DNA from: Berkiella sp963803015
GTDB taxonomy: Bacteria > Pseudomonadota > Gammaproteobacteria > Berkiellales > Berkiellaceae
Direction: 5' to 3'
Length of the DNA: 64,000 nt
NCBI GenBank assembly: GCA_963803015.1
Contig: CAWDKV010000004.1
Span: 620,001-684,000, forward strand
The notes beneath the pieces are model-generated. The model saw only the letters and a program-made list of their open reading frames with translations. It was not told where the DNA came from and searched no databases. A program made the translations under genes and the position numbers. Of this stretch, positions 16,748 through 26,512 are shown in pieces. The stretch's first letter is position 1. Every line of letters starts with the position of its first letter.

Positions 16748-17440
16748 TTAGGAAAATGCCGCTTGTAATAATGAGTTTATTTCTGCTGAGACCCCTGGTG
16801 TTTCCAAGCAGTTTTGCAAAAAACGATGACGCTCTCGTCTAGCGGCCCTCGCAGCTATCCTAGGAGAAGCATATTGGCGCATCGCATCTAGATCGATTAG
16901 CGATGGTTTTTCGGCAGTAAAAATAATATTACTTAAATTTAAATCACGATGACTAACCCAATTTTGAGCTAACCTTTCTGATAAAGTGACCAGATTTCTC
17001 GCAGCAAGTGCCCAAGTCGTGCGTTTAGACTTATCGCGAAAATACTCTAAAGCAGGCGTTCCTTCAATGTAAGTACACAGAAAATAAGAGCGTCCTCTAA
17101 GAGGGCCTATTCTTTCTTCAATTAAGGCAATAGGAGAAAAAGTGCTAATACCAAGCTGCTGTAATTTTTCAGCATTTTGCCAATTTTTTCTAGCACGAGA
17201 AGGCAGAAATAAGCGACGCAGGTAATGGATAACACTTTTAGTATTGGCTCGTTTAATCACCAGCAATTGCGCTCCCACCTCTACCACTACCACGGTTGAG
17301 GTCTGATCGGACTTTAAAATCTTTAAAGGACACTGCATCGCTTGTTCAATATTATTTAATATCCCCGCCATCAAAGGAGTATAAAATGTCTTTTGACATT
17401 GAATTAGTTTATTCCAAGAATTAATCGTGATAAGACTCAT
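16748..17440 (-). CDS. LPS core heptose/Kdo kinase-like protein (InaA/WaaP family)
   Basis: The 230-aa protein has a small protein-kinase-like fold: a Lys in L-V-I-K-R-A, the catalytic H-R-D-L-N-L-S-N-I-I loop, and L-I-D-L-D as the metal-binding motif. Relatives (WaaP, KdkA, InaA) phosphorylate heptose or Kdo in the LPS core. It follows the GT2 gene by five bases and belongs to the same waa/hld run. Which sugar it phosphorylates cannot be read from sequence. Confidence 0.85.
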   Translation of the reverse strand: MSLITINSWNKLIQCQKTFYTPLMAGILNNIEQAMQCPLKILKSDQTSTVVVVEVGAQLLVIKRANTKSVIHYLRRLFLPSRARKNWQNAEKLQQLGISTFSPIALIEERIGPLRGRSYFLCTYIEGTPALEYFRDKSKRTTWALAARNLVTLSERLAQNWVSHRDLNLSNIIFTAEKPSLIDLDAMRQYASPRIAARAARRERHRFLQNCLETPGVSAEINSLLQAAFS

Positions 17441-17445
17441 GATGT

Positions 17446-18264
17446 TTAGATTATATATTGCTCTATACCTTTGCTCGCCTTGATGTGGGATGCTACCAAA
17501 GTGCGCTCAAGGCGGCCTTTATTTTCTATTTCCATACTTCGGTCTTGCTCTTTGTGCCAAAGATGTAACACACCAACGGCGTATTTTCCTGATTTACAAC
17601 GCACTTTAGCCCGTTGTAAGCGAATGACTAAATCAGAATCTTCATAACCCCATCCGATAAAACTTTCATCTAAGCCATTCACTTTTATAAAATCTTTACG
17701 CCAAACACCTACATTACACATTTTGACACCCTGCCATTTTTGGGGAGCACATTTTCGAGGAATGTTCATCAGATCAATTAAAGGCAAGAAACGATTCATA
17801 TCCCCTTGCAATCTTGCTTGAGCCCAAGTGCAAAGCCCCCAGGTTTCTACAGGGATGTTTTCTTGCAAAATTTTAGTGGTGAAAGGTTGGTTGAGCAAAA
17901 TACGATGACCTTTTACTAACCACCCTTCTTCTGCAAGCAAAGCATGGTGTAAAACAAAATTTGAGCGCGGGATACAGTCACCGTCTAAAAAAACGAGATA
18001 ATCATATTTTGCTTTTGCAGCAGCAATATTGCGAATTTTAGAAGCACGAAAGCCTTCATCAGATTGCCAACAATGGATAAGGGGAATAGAGCCCCTTCCC
18101 TGCCATGCTTCTATCAGTTTTTGAGTCGCCTGCCCTGAACCATCATCAGCAATAATAATTTCAAATTGCGAATAATCTTGCGCAAAGAGACCACTTAAAA
18201 CACGATTTAACGCTTGAGGCCAGTTGTATGTCGTCACAATGACCGATATACCTAAAGTAGTCAT
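17446..18264 (-). CDS. Glycosyltransferase family 2
   Basis: A GT-A enzyme opening with I-S-V-I-V-T-T-Y-N-W, then A-D-D-G-S-G, F-L-D-G-D-C (metal motif) and a C-terminal W-G-Y-E-D-S-D-L motif typical of galactosyltransferase-like C-terminal domains. I start it at the ATG at 18264, which overlaps the upstream ligase stop as TAATG; the frame extends 22 codons further inside that gene, but those residues do not look like a GT2 N-terminus. It probably adds a hexose to the outer core or O-chain. Confidence 0.88.
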   Translation of the reverse strand: MTTLGISVIVTTYNWPQALNRVLSGLFAQDYSQFEIIIADDGSGQATQKLIEAWQGRGSIPLIHCWQSDEGFRASKIRNIAAAKAKYDYLVFLDGDCIPRSNFVLHHALLAEEGWLVKGHRILLNQPFTTKILQENIPVETWGLCTWAQARLQGDMNRFLPLIDLMNIPRKCAPQKWQGVKMCNVGVWRKDFIKVNGLDESFIGWGYEDSDLVIRLQRAKVRCKSGKYAVGVLHLWHKEQDRSMEIENKGRLERTLVASHIKASKGIEQYII

Positions 18265-19487
18265 TAAGTTCTCATTATAGGCTGTTTGATATAAGGTAGC
18301 GTTGCAAAAAATAACGCCATCATTAAGCAATAAAAATAGGCTTCAGTAAAATCTTTCAACCAGGAGTTAAGTAAACAACCTATGACAAAGGCCAATATCA
18401 CGCCACGACATAAGCCCTGACTTTCCGGTGGTAGTTGTTTTGACAAACGCCATTGCCAATGAAATAACATGATCAGTAAAATTAAACCAACGCCGCCCAA
18501 CTCAACGCCAACTCGCAAAAATTCATTATGAGGATTATCCGTTAAAAGTGTTTTTTCGCCATGGTGCATTTTTGTATAGACATCCGCAAAGCTGCCGGTT
18601 CCCCAGCCCCATATCGGGCGTGCCATAATCAATTCGGTGCTCGTTTTGGCAAATTGTAGCCTCGACCCTAAAGAGGATTCTATTAACCGGCCGCCTTGAT
18701 GATAAAGATCAAGATCTTGAGACAGTAAATTGATTCTTTGAGAGAACACATCTGAGGTCAAATAAGCTCCGCTCAAGCCTAACAGCGCAAGCATTAAGCC
18801 ACAGAGTAATCCTTTCATGCGAAACCAATACCAAGCTAAAAAGCATAAACATAAGATCAACGTAATATAACCGATTCTGCCCACACTCATAAAAAAGAGA
18901 TAATAAGCCATTAAAAGGACCAAGAATAAAAAAAGCAAACGATAGGGTGAGGGTCTTTTGAGCTGAAAAGCAAGAAAAAAAGCGGCCATCGCCATAAAAA
19001 AGCTGGTTTTGATATGACTTTTAAAAACAGCGCCGGCGGGATACTTAAGGCCTATAGGGAATCCTGCATAGATCTTTAAAAAAGCAAAAAAAAGCGTCAC
19101 CACCATCGCACCAACAAAAGCCCATAAGGCTAGCATGGCTATTTTTTTGTCTTGATAAAAGTAGATAAGTAAAGGAATAAAGAGTAGTCGTAAACTATAA
19201 AATAATGATCGAAAAATAGATTGATTATCCCCTGATGAATAAGCGATACCGATAAAGGTAAAGATTATCAAAGGGTAAATCCATTTTATGGCAGGATGAT
19301 GTCTTAAGATAGCAAGCTTTGCCGACCAGTTACCCCCTAAAAGCCAAGCGATAAGTACCGCACTTGCAAATACCGTGGTTAAGCAGGTCGAAATAGGAAT
19401 AGCAAAGGCTAAGGCCACTGCTGCAATTTGTCCACCTTTATCCCATAAGTTTGGGACAACAACATTCTCTTGGTAACTTAATCCCAT
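18264..19487 (-). CDS. O-antigen ligase-like polytopic protein (Wzy_C/WaaL type)
   Basis: The 407-aa membrane protein has about ten hydrophobic segments and a large periplasmic loop around residues 245-340. In that loop G-W-G-T-G-S-F and D-N-P-H-N-E-F-L give the R/H-containing signature of O-antigen ligases and polymerases. WaaL moves undecaprenyl-linked O-chains onto lipid A-core in the periplasm. Its place between heptosyltransferase and GT2 genes fits WaaL, but a Wzy polymerase has the same fold. Confidence 0.85.
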   Translation of the reverse strand: MGLSYQENVVVPNLWDKGGQIAAVALAFAIPISTCLTTVFASAVLIAWLLGGNWSAKLAILRHHPAIKWIYPLIIFTFIGIAYSSGDNQSIFRSLFYSLRLLFIPLLIYFYQDKKIAMLALWAFVGAMVVTLFFAFLKIYAGFPIGLKYPAGAVFKSHIKTSFFMAMAAFFLAFQLKRPSPYRLLFLFLVLLMAYYLFFMSVGRIGYITLILCLCFLAWYWFRMKGLLCGLMLALLGLSGAYLTSDVFSQRINLLSQDLDLYHQGGRLIESSLGSRLQFAKTSTELIMARPIWGWGTGSFADVYTKMHHGEKTLLTDNPHNEFLRVGVELGGVGLILLIMLFHWQWRLSKQLPPESQGLCRGVILAFVIGCLLNSWLKDFTEAYFYCLMMALFFATLPYIKQPIMRT

Positions 19488-19489
19488 TT

Positions 19490-20524
19490 TTAATCCATTT
19501 TCTCAGTCAAAGTGCGCCAAACCACTTCTGGCGTTAAGCTTTCAAAACAAGGTGGGTTCCTTGCAAAATTTTGTCCTTTCTTACATTCTCGACCTAAGCA
19601 AGGAGAACAAGAAAGAGAGGATTTCAAATGGAACTGCGCAGGACCATACGCACCTGTTAAAAGGGGATCCGTTGGGCCGTACAAAGAAACTGTAGGCACA
19701 GCCAGGGCTGCTGCCATATGTCCTAAGCCGGTATCTACAGCCACTATTCCTTTAGCTTTTGCAATATAACTTGTTATCTCACGCAGCGATAATTTTGGCA
19801 AAACTTGCGGTAAAATGACACAAGCCTTTTCTTTACAATAAGCTAAAATGCGCTCAGCTCTCTCTCTTTCTGTCTCGTTTCCCCAAGGCAGCATAACGCG
19901 AAACCCGGCTTTACTCACTAACAGGGCTAATTGCTGCCAATATTCTGTAGGCCAATGTTTCGTCGTCCAGGTTGTTCCATGTAAAAATAGAATGGCACTT
20001 TCATCACAAGAAAGCGGAAACTCACTTCTAATACCATAATCAGGCGGCAATAGCGGCAGGGAATAACCTAAAGCTTGAGCAAATAATTGACGCATGCGCA
20101 CGACAGCATGCTGTGCTTGGGGCACAGTATAAGTGTCATGATAAAATAATGCCGCCGCCCCTTCACGCGCGCTTTCTTGGTTGGGCCCACGACGTCTTCC
20201 TCTGGCAAGCCTTGTAATCAAAGCACTTTTGATTAACCCTTGCGCATCAATCACGCAATCATACGACTCATCTCGTAGTGCTTTGATAAATTTTTTACCG
20301 GTGCCTTCTTTTAGACAAGCAAAAGGCGATTTGCGCCACTTTCTTAAATCACAAGAAATCACGCGTTTGACGGCAGGATGCCATGCGGGAATTTCTGCAA
20401 AACCTGATTCTACCACCCAGTCAAACGTCACATTTTTTAAAGCAAGACTCGCATCGGTTAGAGCAGGTAAAGTATGAATGATATCTCCCATTGAAGAAGT
20501 TTTCACAATCAGGACTTTTAACAT
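19490..20524 (-). CDS. waaC: LPS heptosyltransferase I
   Basis: WaaC adds the first heptose to Kdo2-lipid A. The 344-aa GT9 protein starts L-I-V-K-T-S-S-M-G-D-I-I-H-T-L-P-A, diagnostic for WaaC. It has the C-terminal V-D-T-G-L-G-H-M-A-A-A-L and L-Y-G-P-T-D-P ADP-heptose-binding motifs. Its start overlaps the waaF stop by seven bases. Confidence 0.94.
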   Translation of the reverse strand: MLKVLIVKTSSMGDIIHTLPALTDASLALKNVTFDWVVESGFAEIPAWHPAVKRVISCDLRKWRKSPFACLKEGTGKKFIKALRDESYDCVIDAQGLIKSALITRLARGRRRGPNQESAREGAAALFYHDTYTVPQAQHAVVRMRQLFAQALGYSLPLLPPDYGIRSEFPLSCDESAILFLHGTTWTTKHWPTEYWQQLALLVSKAGFRVMLPWGNETERERAERILAYCKEKACVILPQVLPKLSLREITSYIAKAKGIVAVDTGLGHMAAALAVPTVSLYGPTDPLLTGAYGPAQFHLKSSLSCSPCLGRECKKGQNFARNPPCFESLTPEVVWRTLTEKMD

Positions 20525-21537
20525 GGCCCCACCAACTTATCTGCTGCTGCCAGCACTTTTTCCACCGTTAATTGCTGCATACATTGATGGTGCTGCAAAG
20601 GGCATTGACGTTTAAAGCAAGGGCTACAAGCAATTTTTTCTTGTAAAATGGCGACTTTATCTGCAAGAGGAGGAGTAAATTGAGGAGAAGTCGATCCATA
20701 AAGAGCGACGAGAGTGATACCTAATGCCGCGGCGATATGCATCAATCCTGAATCATTTGTCACGACTAATTTAGCTTGTGACATCAAATCAATGGCTTCG
20801 CCAAGACCCGTTTTACCCGTCAGATCAACGCAGCCTTGTTTGGTAACCGCTTGAATTTGTGCCGCAACCATGCTGTCTTTTGGCGAGCCTAAAATCCACA
20901 CTTGCCAATTGCGCGCTAAATAATCATTAGCGAGCGTCCCATAATAAGATTCTGGCCAACGTTTAGAGGGTCCAAATTCTGCACCTGGACACAAAACAAG
21001 AATGGGCTTCTCTAAAGATAAGCCATATTTTATCAAGGCATCCCTCACCCCTTGCGTTGTCACTTGCAAACTTGGACGCAACAATGCGTGTTTGGGGGTT
21101 TCTTTTTCAAAAGCCAAAGCAATATAACGTTCAATCATGAGAGGGTAACGTTTTTTATCTAAGGTCCGAATATCATTGAGTAAACCGTAACGCCATTCAC
21201 CACGCCACCCCACGCGTCGTTTTATTTTAGCCCAGAAAGGGATTAAGGCAGATTTAAAAGAATTAGGAAGGACATAACAACGCTGATATTGTTTTGTTTG
21301 GAGGTGTTTAGCAAGGGCAGCGCGTTTAGGCAATGCAAGCTCACCATGACTTATTGCCATCGGGATGCTCTCATTAATTTCTGGCATGCGCGCAGTTAAA
21401 GGTGCGCTCCAAGCGGGTGCTAAAACATCAATAGGGGTGTGCGGGTAGCGCATTTTCAAGGCTTTAAATAGCCCCTGCGCCATAACCATATCTCCTACCC
21501 AAGAAGGGCCAATAATCAGTATTTTCTCTTCACTCAT
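20518..21537 (-). CDS. waaF: LPS heptosyltransferase II
   Basis: WaaF adds the second heptose. The product (339 aa from the ATG at 21537) begins I-L-I-I-G-P-S-W-V-G-D-M-V-M-A-Q, typical of WaaF, and has V-T-N-D-S-G-L-M-H-I-A-A-A and L-Y-G-S-T-S-P in the C-terminal half. A GTG four codons upstream could also start translation; neither start has a strong ribosome-binding site. It heads the waaF-waaC-ligase-GT2-kinase-hldE-hldD series. Confidence 0.94.
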   Translation of the reverse strand: MSEEKILIIGPSWVGDMVMAQGLFKALKMRYPHTPIDVLAPAWSAPLTARMPEINESIPMAISHGELALPKRAALAKHLQTKQYQRCYVLPNSFKSALIPFWAKIKRRVGWRGEWRYGLLNDIRTLDKKRYPLMIERYIALAFEKETPKHALLRPSLQVTTQGVRDALIKYGLSLEKPILVLCPGAEFGPSKRWPESYYGTLANDYLARNWQVWILGSPKDSMVAAQIQAVTKQGCVDLTGKTGLGEAIDLMSQAKLVVTNDSGLMHIAAALGITLVALYGSTSPQFTPPLADKVAILQEKIACSPCFKRQCPLQHHQCMQQLTVEKVLAAADKLVGPC

Positions 21538-21566
21538 TTTAAACAGCACATCAGTTGTATGTTAAC

Positions 21567-21776
21567 TCAATTTTTACTCTCGGGATGAAACCCTCTGAGG
21601 GTATATTTGGTCCCACAATAAGGGCAATGGACTTCTCCCGTCTCTTCAATAGGTAAATAAACGCGAGGATGCGCATTCCAGAGACTACTATTGGGTAACG
21701 GACAAGATAATGGCAGATTTTGGCTGGTTATTTGATAATGTTTAGCTGCACATGCCAGCTTCTCTTTTGCGCTCAT
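21567..21776 (-). CDS. CHCC zinc-finger small protein
   Basis: The 69-aa protein ends with a C-x-H-x-C-P-Y-C-G arrangement: Cys25, His36, then C-P-Y-C near residues 51-54. This is the zf-CHCC pattern of small bacterial relatives of the complex I subunit NDUFS6. It binds zinc; its bacterial role is not settled. It lies between waaF and ilvE on the same strand. Confidence 0.85.
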   Translation of the reverse strand: MSAKEKLACAAKHYQITSQNLPLSCPLPNSSLWNAHPRVYLPIEETGEVHCPYCGTKYTLRGFHPESKN

Positions 21777-21874
21777 TTTGGTCCCCCGTCAAAATCAAGG
21801 ACGGCATTGTAGCATAGACCGTCAAAGCTTTGGATTTGTTAAGCGAATAAAACAAGAGAAAGTTAGTTTTAAGG

Positions 21875-22798
21875 CTAAACCTTTGTTAGCCATTTCGCAT
21901 AAGCGGATTCTTTACCTGCCACAATGTCGAAATAAAGAGATTGTAACTTCTGGGTAATCGGACCTCTTTTGCCTTCTCCAATTAGGCGTCCATCGACTTC
22001 ACGGATTGGTGTGACTTCTACCGCTGTTCCTGTAAAAAAACATTCCTCAGCTGAATAGACTTCATCTCGGGTAATGGAACGCTCTTCCACCTTGATGCCA
22101 CATTCTTTGGCAAGTATCATTATCGTGTCTCGTGTTATGCCTTCTAAACAAGAAGTGAGATTGGGTGTGGTTAAGATCCCTTTTCGAACCATAAAAAAGT
22201 TTTCGCCACTTCCTTCTGCAACGCAACCGTCTACATCAAGTAAAAGTGCCTCATCAAACCCACAAGACTGTGCCTCATTGATAGCAAGAAGAGAATTGAC
22301 GTAATTACCGGATACTTTAGCTTTAGTCATCATACTGTTGACATGATGGCGGGTAAAAGAGGAAATATGGACTCTTATCCCTTTCTCCACGTTTTCTTTT
22401 CCTAGATAAGCCCCCCAATCCCAGGCTGCTATCATCACATGTGTTTTTAATTCATGGGTATGCAACCCTAACCCTTCCGCACCCAAAAAACATAAAGGTC
22501 GAATGTAGCAGGATTTTAAATTATTCTTTTTAACAATGTCGCATTGTGCTTGATTCAAGATGTCTTTGGAAAACGGAAGCTTCAAATTGGTAATTTTTGC
22601 CGATTGAAAAAAACGATTGGTATGATCTTGTAAACGAAAGATTGCAGAACCTTCGGGGGTAGCATAAGCACGCAGTCCTTCAAAAATACCCAAACCATAA
22701 TGTAATGTGTGGGTTAAAACATGGACTTTTGCATCTGCCCACGGCACAAAAGTGCCATCTAACCAAATCCATCCTTCTCGCTCTGCCATATTTGGCAT
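21875..22798 (-). CDS. ilvE: Branched-chain amino acid aminotransferase
   Basis: IlvE is the PLP enzyme for the last step of Leu/Ile/Val synthesis. The 307-aa product is fold-type IV: L-H-Y-G-L-G-I-F-E-G-L-R-A-Y near residues 32-45, the PLP Lys in T-K-A-K-V-S-G-N-Y near residue 160, and the late F-F-T-G-T-A-V-E-V-T-P-I motif. Length is typical. The NfeD gene ends 14 bases upstream of its start. Confidence 0.95.
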   Translation of the reverse strand: MPNMAEREGWIWLDGTFVPWADAKVHVLTHTLHYGLGIFEGLRAYATPEGSAIFRLQDHTNRFFQSAKITNLKLPFSKDILNQAQCDIVKKNNLKSCYIRPLCFLGAEGLGLHTHELKTHVMIAAWDWGAYLGKENVEKGIRVHISSFTRHHVNSMMTKAKVSGNYVNSLLAINEAQSCGFDEALLLDVDGCVAEGSGENFFMVRKGILTTPNLTSCLEGITRDTIMILAKECGIKVEERSITRDEVYSAEECFFTGTAVEVTPIREVDGRLIGEGKRGPITQKLQSLYFDIVAGKESAYAKWLTKV

Positions 22799-22812
22799 AG
22801 CATTCTCCTTAA

Positions 22813-23265
22813 TTATTCCGACTTCTCGACCAATAATGTCACACCATCTGTTGCAATCACTTTGACTTTTGACCCTTCTGGTAAATCTTTACCTTGCACC
22901 CGCCAGATGGTATCCCCCACTTTCACTTTTCCATGACCATTCACAATAGGCTCTTGCAACGAAAACACTTGACCAATGTATTGCTGTGCGCGCCTATTTA
23001 AAAAAGGGACATCTGAGGCGACATCTTTACCTTTCAAGTAGGCTCGCCAGATAAGCAAACTCGCTAAAACGCCTATGCCAAAAATCAGTAATTGATATTC
23101 CCAGAGCATACTTGGCATAATTAATTTTAAAATACCGACAAATACAGCAACGATGCCACACCAAATAAAGAAAAAGTTAGCGCCCAGTGCCACATCTAAA
23201 GTTGCCAGAATGGCAGCTAAAGCAAACCAATGCCAAAAAACTAATCCATCCAGTAACATCACCAT
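22813..23265 (-). CDS. NfeD family membrane protein
   Basis: The 150-aa protein has two or three N-terminal membrane segments (residues 8-75) and a C-terminal OB-fold-like beta domain (V-K-V-G-D-T-I-W-R-V-Q-G). NfeD proteins partner SPFH proteins in membrane microdomains. The start overlaps the SPFH gene stop as TAATG, the usual arrangement for this pair. Confidence 0.92.
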   Translation of the reverse strand: MVMLLDGLVFWHWFALAAILATLDVALGANFFFIWCGIVAVFVGILKLIMPSMLWEYQLLIFGIGVLASLLIWRAYLKGKDVASDVPFLNRRAQQYIGQVFSLQEPIVNGHGKVKVGDTIWRVQGKDLPEGSKVKVIATDGVTLLVEKSE

Positions 23266-24188
23266 TATGATTTATCCCTTTTCGCGAAACTTTGTTTTGC
23301 AATTTCAGCAATACCTGCGATAGAGCCAATGACACTACTTGCTTCTAAAGGCATGAGGATGACCTTTCGGTTATCCGCACTCGCGATTTTACCTAAAGCG
23401 TCAACATATCGTTGCGCAACAAAATAGTTAAGCGCTTGCACATCTCCTTTTGCTACAGCTTCAGAGACCATATCCGTGGCTCTGGCTTCTGCTTGAGCTG
23501 AACGCTCTCTGGCTTCTGCATCTAAAAAAGCGGCTTCTTTACGACCTTCTGCATTGAGGACGACAGATTTTTTCTCTCCTTCTGCTTTTAAAATCGCAGC
23601 TGCTCTAAACCCTTCTGCTTCCAAAATGTTAGCGCGCTTTTCTCTTTCTGCTTTCATCTGCGCTGCCATGGCATTCACTAAATCCTTAGGCGGGCTAATA
23701 TCTTTAATTTCTATACGCGTGACTTTGATCCCCCAAGGCGTTGTCGCTTCATCGATAACCCGTAACAATTTAATATTTATCATGTCACGATTAGACAAGG
23801 CTTCGTCTAAATCCATCGAACCTAATACTGTTCGGATATTCGTCATGATAAGGTTACGAATAGATCTGTCGAGATCACTTACTTCATAAGCTGCTTTTGC
23901 CGCATCGACTATCTGATAAAAACAGATCCCATCTACTTTTACCATGGCATTATCACGAGTAATCACTTCTTGAGAAGGAATATCCAATACTTGTTCCATC
24001 ATATTGATTTTAGTGCCCACTCTATCTACAAAGGGGACAATTAAGGTCAAGCCTGGACGTAAAGTTTGGATATAACGTCCAAAACGCTCGACTGTCCACT
24101 CATAACCTTGGGGGACTTGCTTGACAGCCATCGTTATCACGATAAAAGCCATGATAACGATTAAAATAACGACCATACCAAAATTCAT
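23265..24188 (-). CDS. SPFH/stomatin-like membrane scaffold protein (QmcA-like)
   Basis: The 307-aa protein has an N-terminal membrane segment (residues 3-20) and an SPFH domain beginning V-P-Q-G-Y-E-W-T-V-E-R-F-G-R. It ends in a long Ala/Glu-rich coiled coil (residues about 180-250), the standard QmcA/HflK layout. Such proteins oligomerise as scaffolds and can modulate membrane proteases. It is co-transcribed with the NfeD partner. Confidence 0.92.
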   Translation of the reverse strand: MNFGMVVILIVIMAFIVITMAVKQVPQGYEWTVERFGRYIQTLRPGLTLIVPFVDRVGTKINMMEQVLDIPSQEVITRDNAMVKVDGICFYQIVDAAKAAYEVSDLDRSIRNLIMTNIRTVLGSMDLDEALSNRDMINIKLLRVIDEATTPWGIKVTRIEIKDISPPKDLVNAMAAQMKAEREKRANILEAEGFRAAAILKAEGEKKSVVLNAEGRKEAAFLDAEARERSAQAEARATDMVSEAVAKGDVQALNYFVAQRYVDALGKIASADNRKVILMPLEASSVIGSIAGIAEIAKQSFAKRDKS

Positions 24189-24213
24189 ACACGCTCCCTT
24201 TACGGAAAAAAAT

Positions 24214-25044
24214 TTATACGACTAGGTTTTCACTTAACGACAGTTGCGAAAAATTACGGCCAGAAAATATTTCCAACATCTCGCGTCTTAATTGCCGACG
24301 AATAGAACTCACCTCTTCACTTGAGAGCTCTGTTTCTTCAATACCAAACAGATAATTATTTAAGTCGAATTCTTTTAATAGCATTTTGGTATGAAAAATA
24401 TTCTCTTGGTAAACGTTCACATCAATCATTTCATAGGCTCTTAAAGTGTCTTCTGAAAAATAATTTTGAATGGAATGAATCCCATGATCAATAAAATGTT
24501 TCTGGCCACTGACATCACGTGTAAAGCCTCTGACACGATAATCAACCGTGACGATATCTGAATCAAAGCTATGGATTAAAAAATTTAACGCTTTTAACGG
24601 AGAAATAACCCCACAAGTCGAGACGTCTATATCTGCTCTAAAAGTACTAATACCATTTTCAGGATGACTTTCAGGGTAAGTATGCACGGTGATATGGCTT
24701 TTATTAAGATGAGCAACCACACTCTGCGGCAAAGGACCGGGTGATTCGGTTTGGTGCTCCTCTTTTTTACCTAAGGGCTCTTCTGAGATTAACATGGTGA
24801 CACTTGCCCCTTGTGGGTCATAGTCTTGATGCGCAACATTGAGAATGGTTGCCCCAATGATATTAGCCACATCTGCTAATAACTCAGATAAGCGTTTCGC
24901 GTTATAAACACCATCAATATATTGAATATAATCACGTCTTTGCCCAGGCGTTTGCGCATAACATATATCGTAAATATTAAAGCTTAAATTTTTAGTTAGA
25001 TTGTTAAATCCGTGTAATTTTAGCTTTTTCAATTTTTCATCCAC
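24214..25044 (-). CDS. speD: S-adenosylmethionine decarboxylase proenzyme
   Basis: SpeD makes decarboxylated SAM for spermidine synthesis. The 276-aa protein is of the long E. coli type: K-K-L-K-L-H-G-F-N-N-L-T near the start, and the self-cleavage site L-N-K-S-H-I-T-V-H-T-Y-P-E, where the Ser becomes the pyruvoyl group. The annotated start is a GTG at 25044; a TTG at 25032 would give a start identical in position to E. coli (M-K-K-L-K-L). It is divergent from the protease gene at 25286. Confidence 0.95.
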   Translation of the reverse strand: MDEKLKKLKLHGFNNLTKNLSFNIYDICYAQTPGQRRDYIQYIDGVYNAKRLSELLADVANIIGATILNVAHQDYDPQGASVTMLISEEPLGKKEEHQTESPGPLPQSVVAHLNKSHITVHTYPESHPENGISTFRADIDVSTCGVISPLKALNFLIHSFDSDIVTVDYRVRGFTRDVSGQKHFIDHGIHSIQNYFSEDTLRAYEMIDVNVYQENIFHTKMLLKEFDLNNYLFGIEETELSSEEVSSIRRQLRREMLEIFSGRNFSQLSLSENLVV

Positions 25045-25175
25045 CCCTTTGTGCCTTTTTAAGAATGTGTATTGGTGCTACAAGATTGTACCGATGTCGA
25101 AGTTAACTGACAAGTCAACAAATGAGCTAGATAAACAACCCTGCGAATTCTGCTCTATTTACTAATAATAGACCT

Positions 25176-25181
25176 TATAAT
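25176..25181 (+). promoter_or_regulatory. Possible -10 box of the degS-like gene
   Basis: A perfect TATAAT lies 105 bases before the start of the protease gene at 25286. No good -35 box is seen 17 bases upstream, so the promoter may depend on an activator or be misassigned. Confidence 0.3.
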
Positions 25182-25285
25182 ATACGTTTACCCCTTTAGA
25201 GGGCTCTAATCAATTGCACTAAGGTTAAATTTAGAGGCATAATATCGTGTCTTAATAAGCTCAACTGATTTTTAAGTGGAGAATC

Positions 25286-26458
25286 ATGATTAATCCAACC
25301 CTCTTTCTTAAAGAAAGTAAAAAACTCTTGGCTATTTTAACCTTTGTAGCAGTTTCACCTGTGGTGTTTGCCAAATTTGGATTTGATGGCTCCTCGGCTG
25401 CATCAGAAAAGCCACCTGCTCATACTGGACCTGTTTCTTATGCCGATGCGATAGAAAAAGCTTCTCCGGCTGTTGTCAGCATTCAATCTACCAAAGCTGT
25501 CCCTAAAGAAATGTCGCAGATGATGCAAGATCCCTTCTTTCGTTATTTCTTTGGTGATCCCAAAAATCCAGGACAAATCCCCCCTGAAATTCAATCAGGT
25601 ATCGGCTCTGGGGTCATTATCAACAAAAACGGTTTTATTTTAACTAATAACCATGTGGTTCAAGACGCCAACGACATTAAAATTAAGCTCTCTGATGGTC
25701 GCACCGCTAATGCTAAAGTCATCGGAACTGATCCCGACACCGACTTAGCTATTTTAAAAATAGATTTAAAAAACTTACCTGTCATTCCCATGGGAGATTC
25801 TGAAAAATTACGCGTCGGCGACGTCGTGTTTGCTATCGGCAATCCCTTTGGTGTTGGCCAAACCGTTACGCAAGGGATAGTCAGCGCAACACACCGCCGC
25901 GATTTAGGAATCAGTACATTTGAAAATTACATTCAAACTGATGCGGCAATTAACCCTGGAAACTCAGGCGGCGCTTTAATTGATGCCAATGGTAATCTCA
26001 TTGCCATCAATAACGCCATTTATACCCGTACGGGTGGCTATCAAGGCATTGGTTTCGCTATTCCTATTAGCATTGCACAAGATATTATGAAAGAACTTAT
26101 CGATAGCGGACATATTACGCGTGGTTGGTTAGGGATCACTGTACAAAAAGTGACAGATGAAGTGAGAAAGCAACTCCATTATCCTAAAGGGGATGGCGCT
26201 ATCATTGCCGGCGTAATGCGTACAGGTCCTGCATTTAAGGCAGGTCTAAGACCAGGAGATATCATTATTAGTATCAATAATAAACCAACAAATGATCCCT
26301 CTGATGTACTCGCTATTACAGCCAAACTCAAACCCGATGGTGCGTATCCCATTGCTATTGTTCGCAATGGAGAAACTTTAGATTTTCGTGTAGTGATGGG
26401 TAAAAGACCGGTGAAAAACTTACAAGAAACCCAACAAACTCAACAGCAGCAAGAATAG
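25286..26458 (+). CDS. degS: Periplasmic serine protease, DegS/AlgW type
   Basis: The 390-aa protein has an N-terminal hydrophobic anchor or signal (residues 13-29) and a trypsin-like domain with catalytic His123 (T-N-N-H-V-V), Asp153 (D-P-D-T-D-L-A) and Ser227 (G-N-S-G-G-A). A single PDZ domain follows (residues about 275-370). One PDZ rather than two indicates DegS/AlgW, which cleaves the anti-sigma factor RseA/MucA in the envelope stress response. The Q-rich tail is unusual but short. A terminator follows directly. Confidence 0.9.
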   Translation: MINPTLFLKESKKLLAILTFVAVSPVVFAKFGFDGSSAASEKPPAHTGPVSYADAIEKASPAVVSIQSTKAVPKEMSQMMQDPFFRYFFGDPKNPGQIPPEIQSGIGSGVIINKNGFILTNNHVVQDANDIKIKLSDGRTANAKVIGTDPDTDLAILKIDLKNLPVIPMGDSEKLRVGDVVFAIGNPFGVGQTVTQGIVSATHRRDLGISTFENYIQTDAAINPGNSGGALIDANGNLIAINNAIYTRTGGYQGIGFAIPISIAQDIMKELIDSGHITRGWLGITVQKVTDEVRKQLHYPKGDGAIIAGVMRTGPAFKAGLRPGDIIISINNKPTNDPSDVLAITAKLKPDGAYPIAIVRNGETLDFRVVMGKRPVKNLQETQQTQQQQE

Positions 26459-26465
26459 AAAGAGC

Positions 26466-26499
26466 AGCCTCTTCTTATTTTTAGGAAGAGGCTCATTTT
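26466..26499 (+). terminator. Rho-independent terminator after degS
   Basis: GCCTCTTC (26467-26474) pairs perfectly with GAAGAGGC (26485-26492) around a ten-base loop, followed by TCATTTT. It starts eight bases after the degS stop. Confidence 0.75.
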
Positions 26500-26512
26500 G
26501 GAGGAAAAGAAA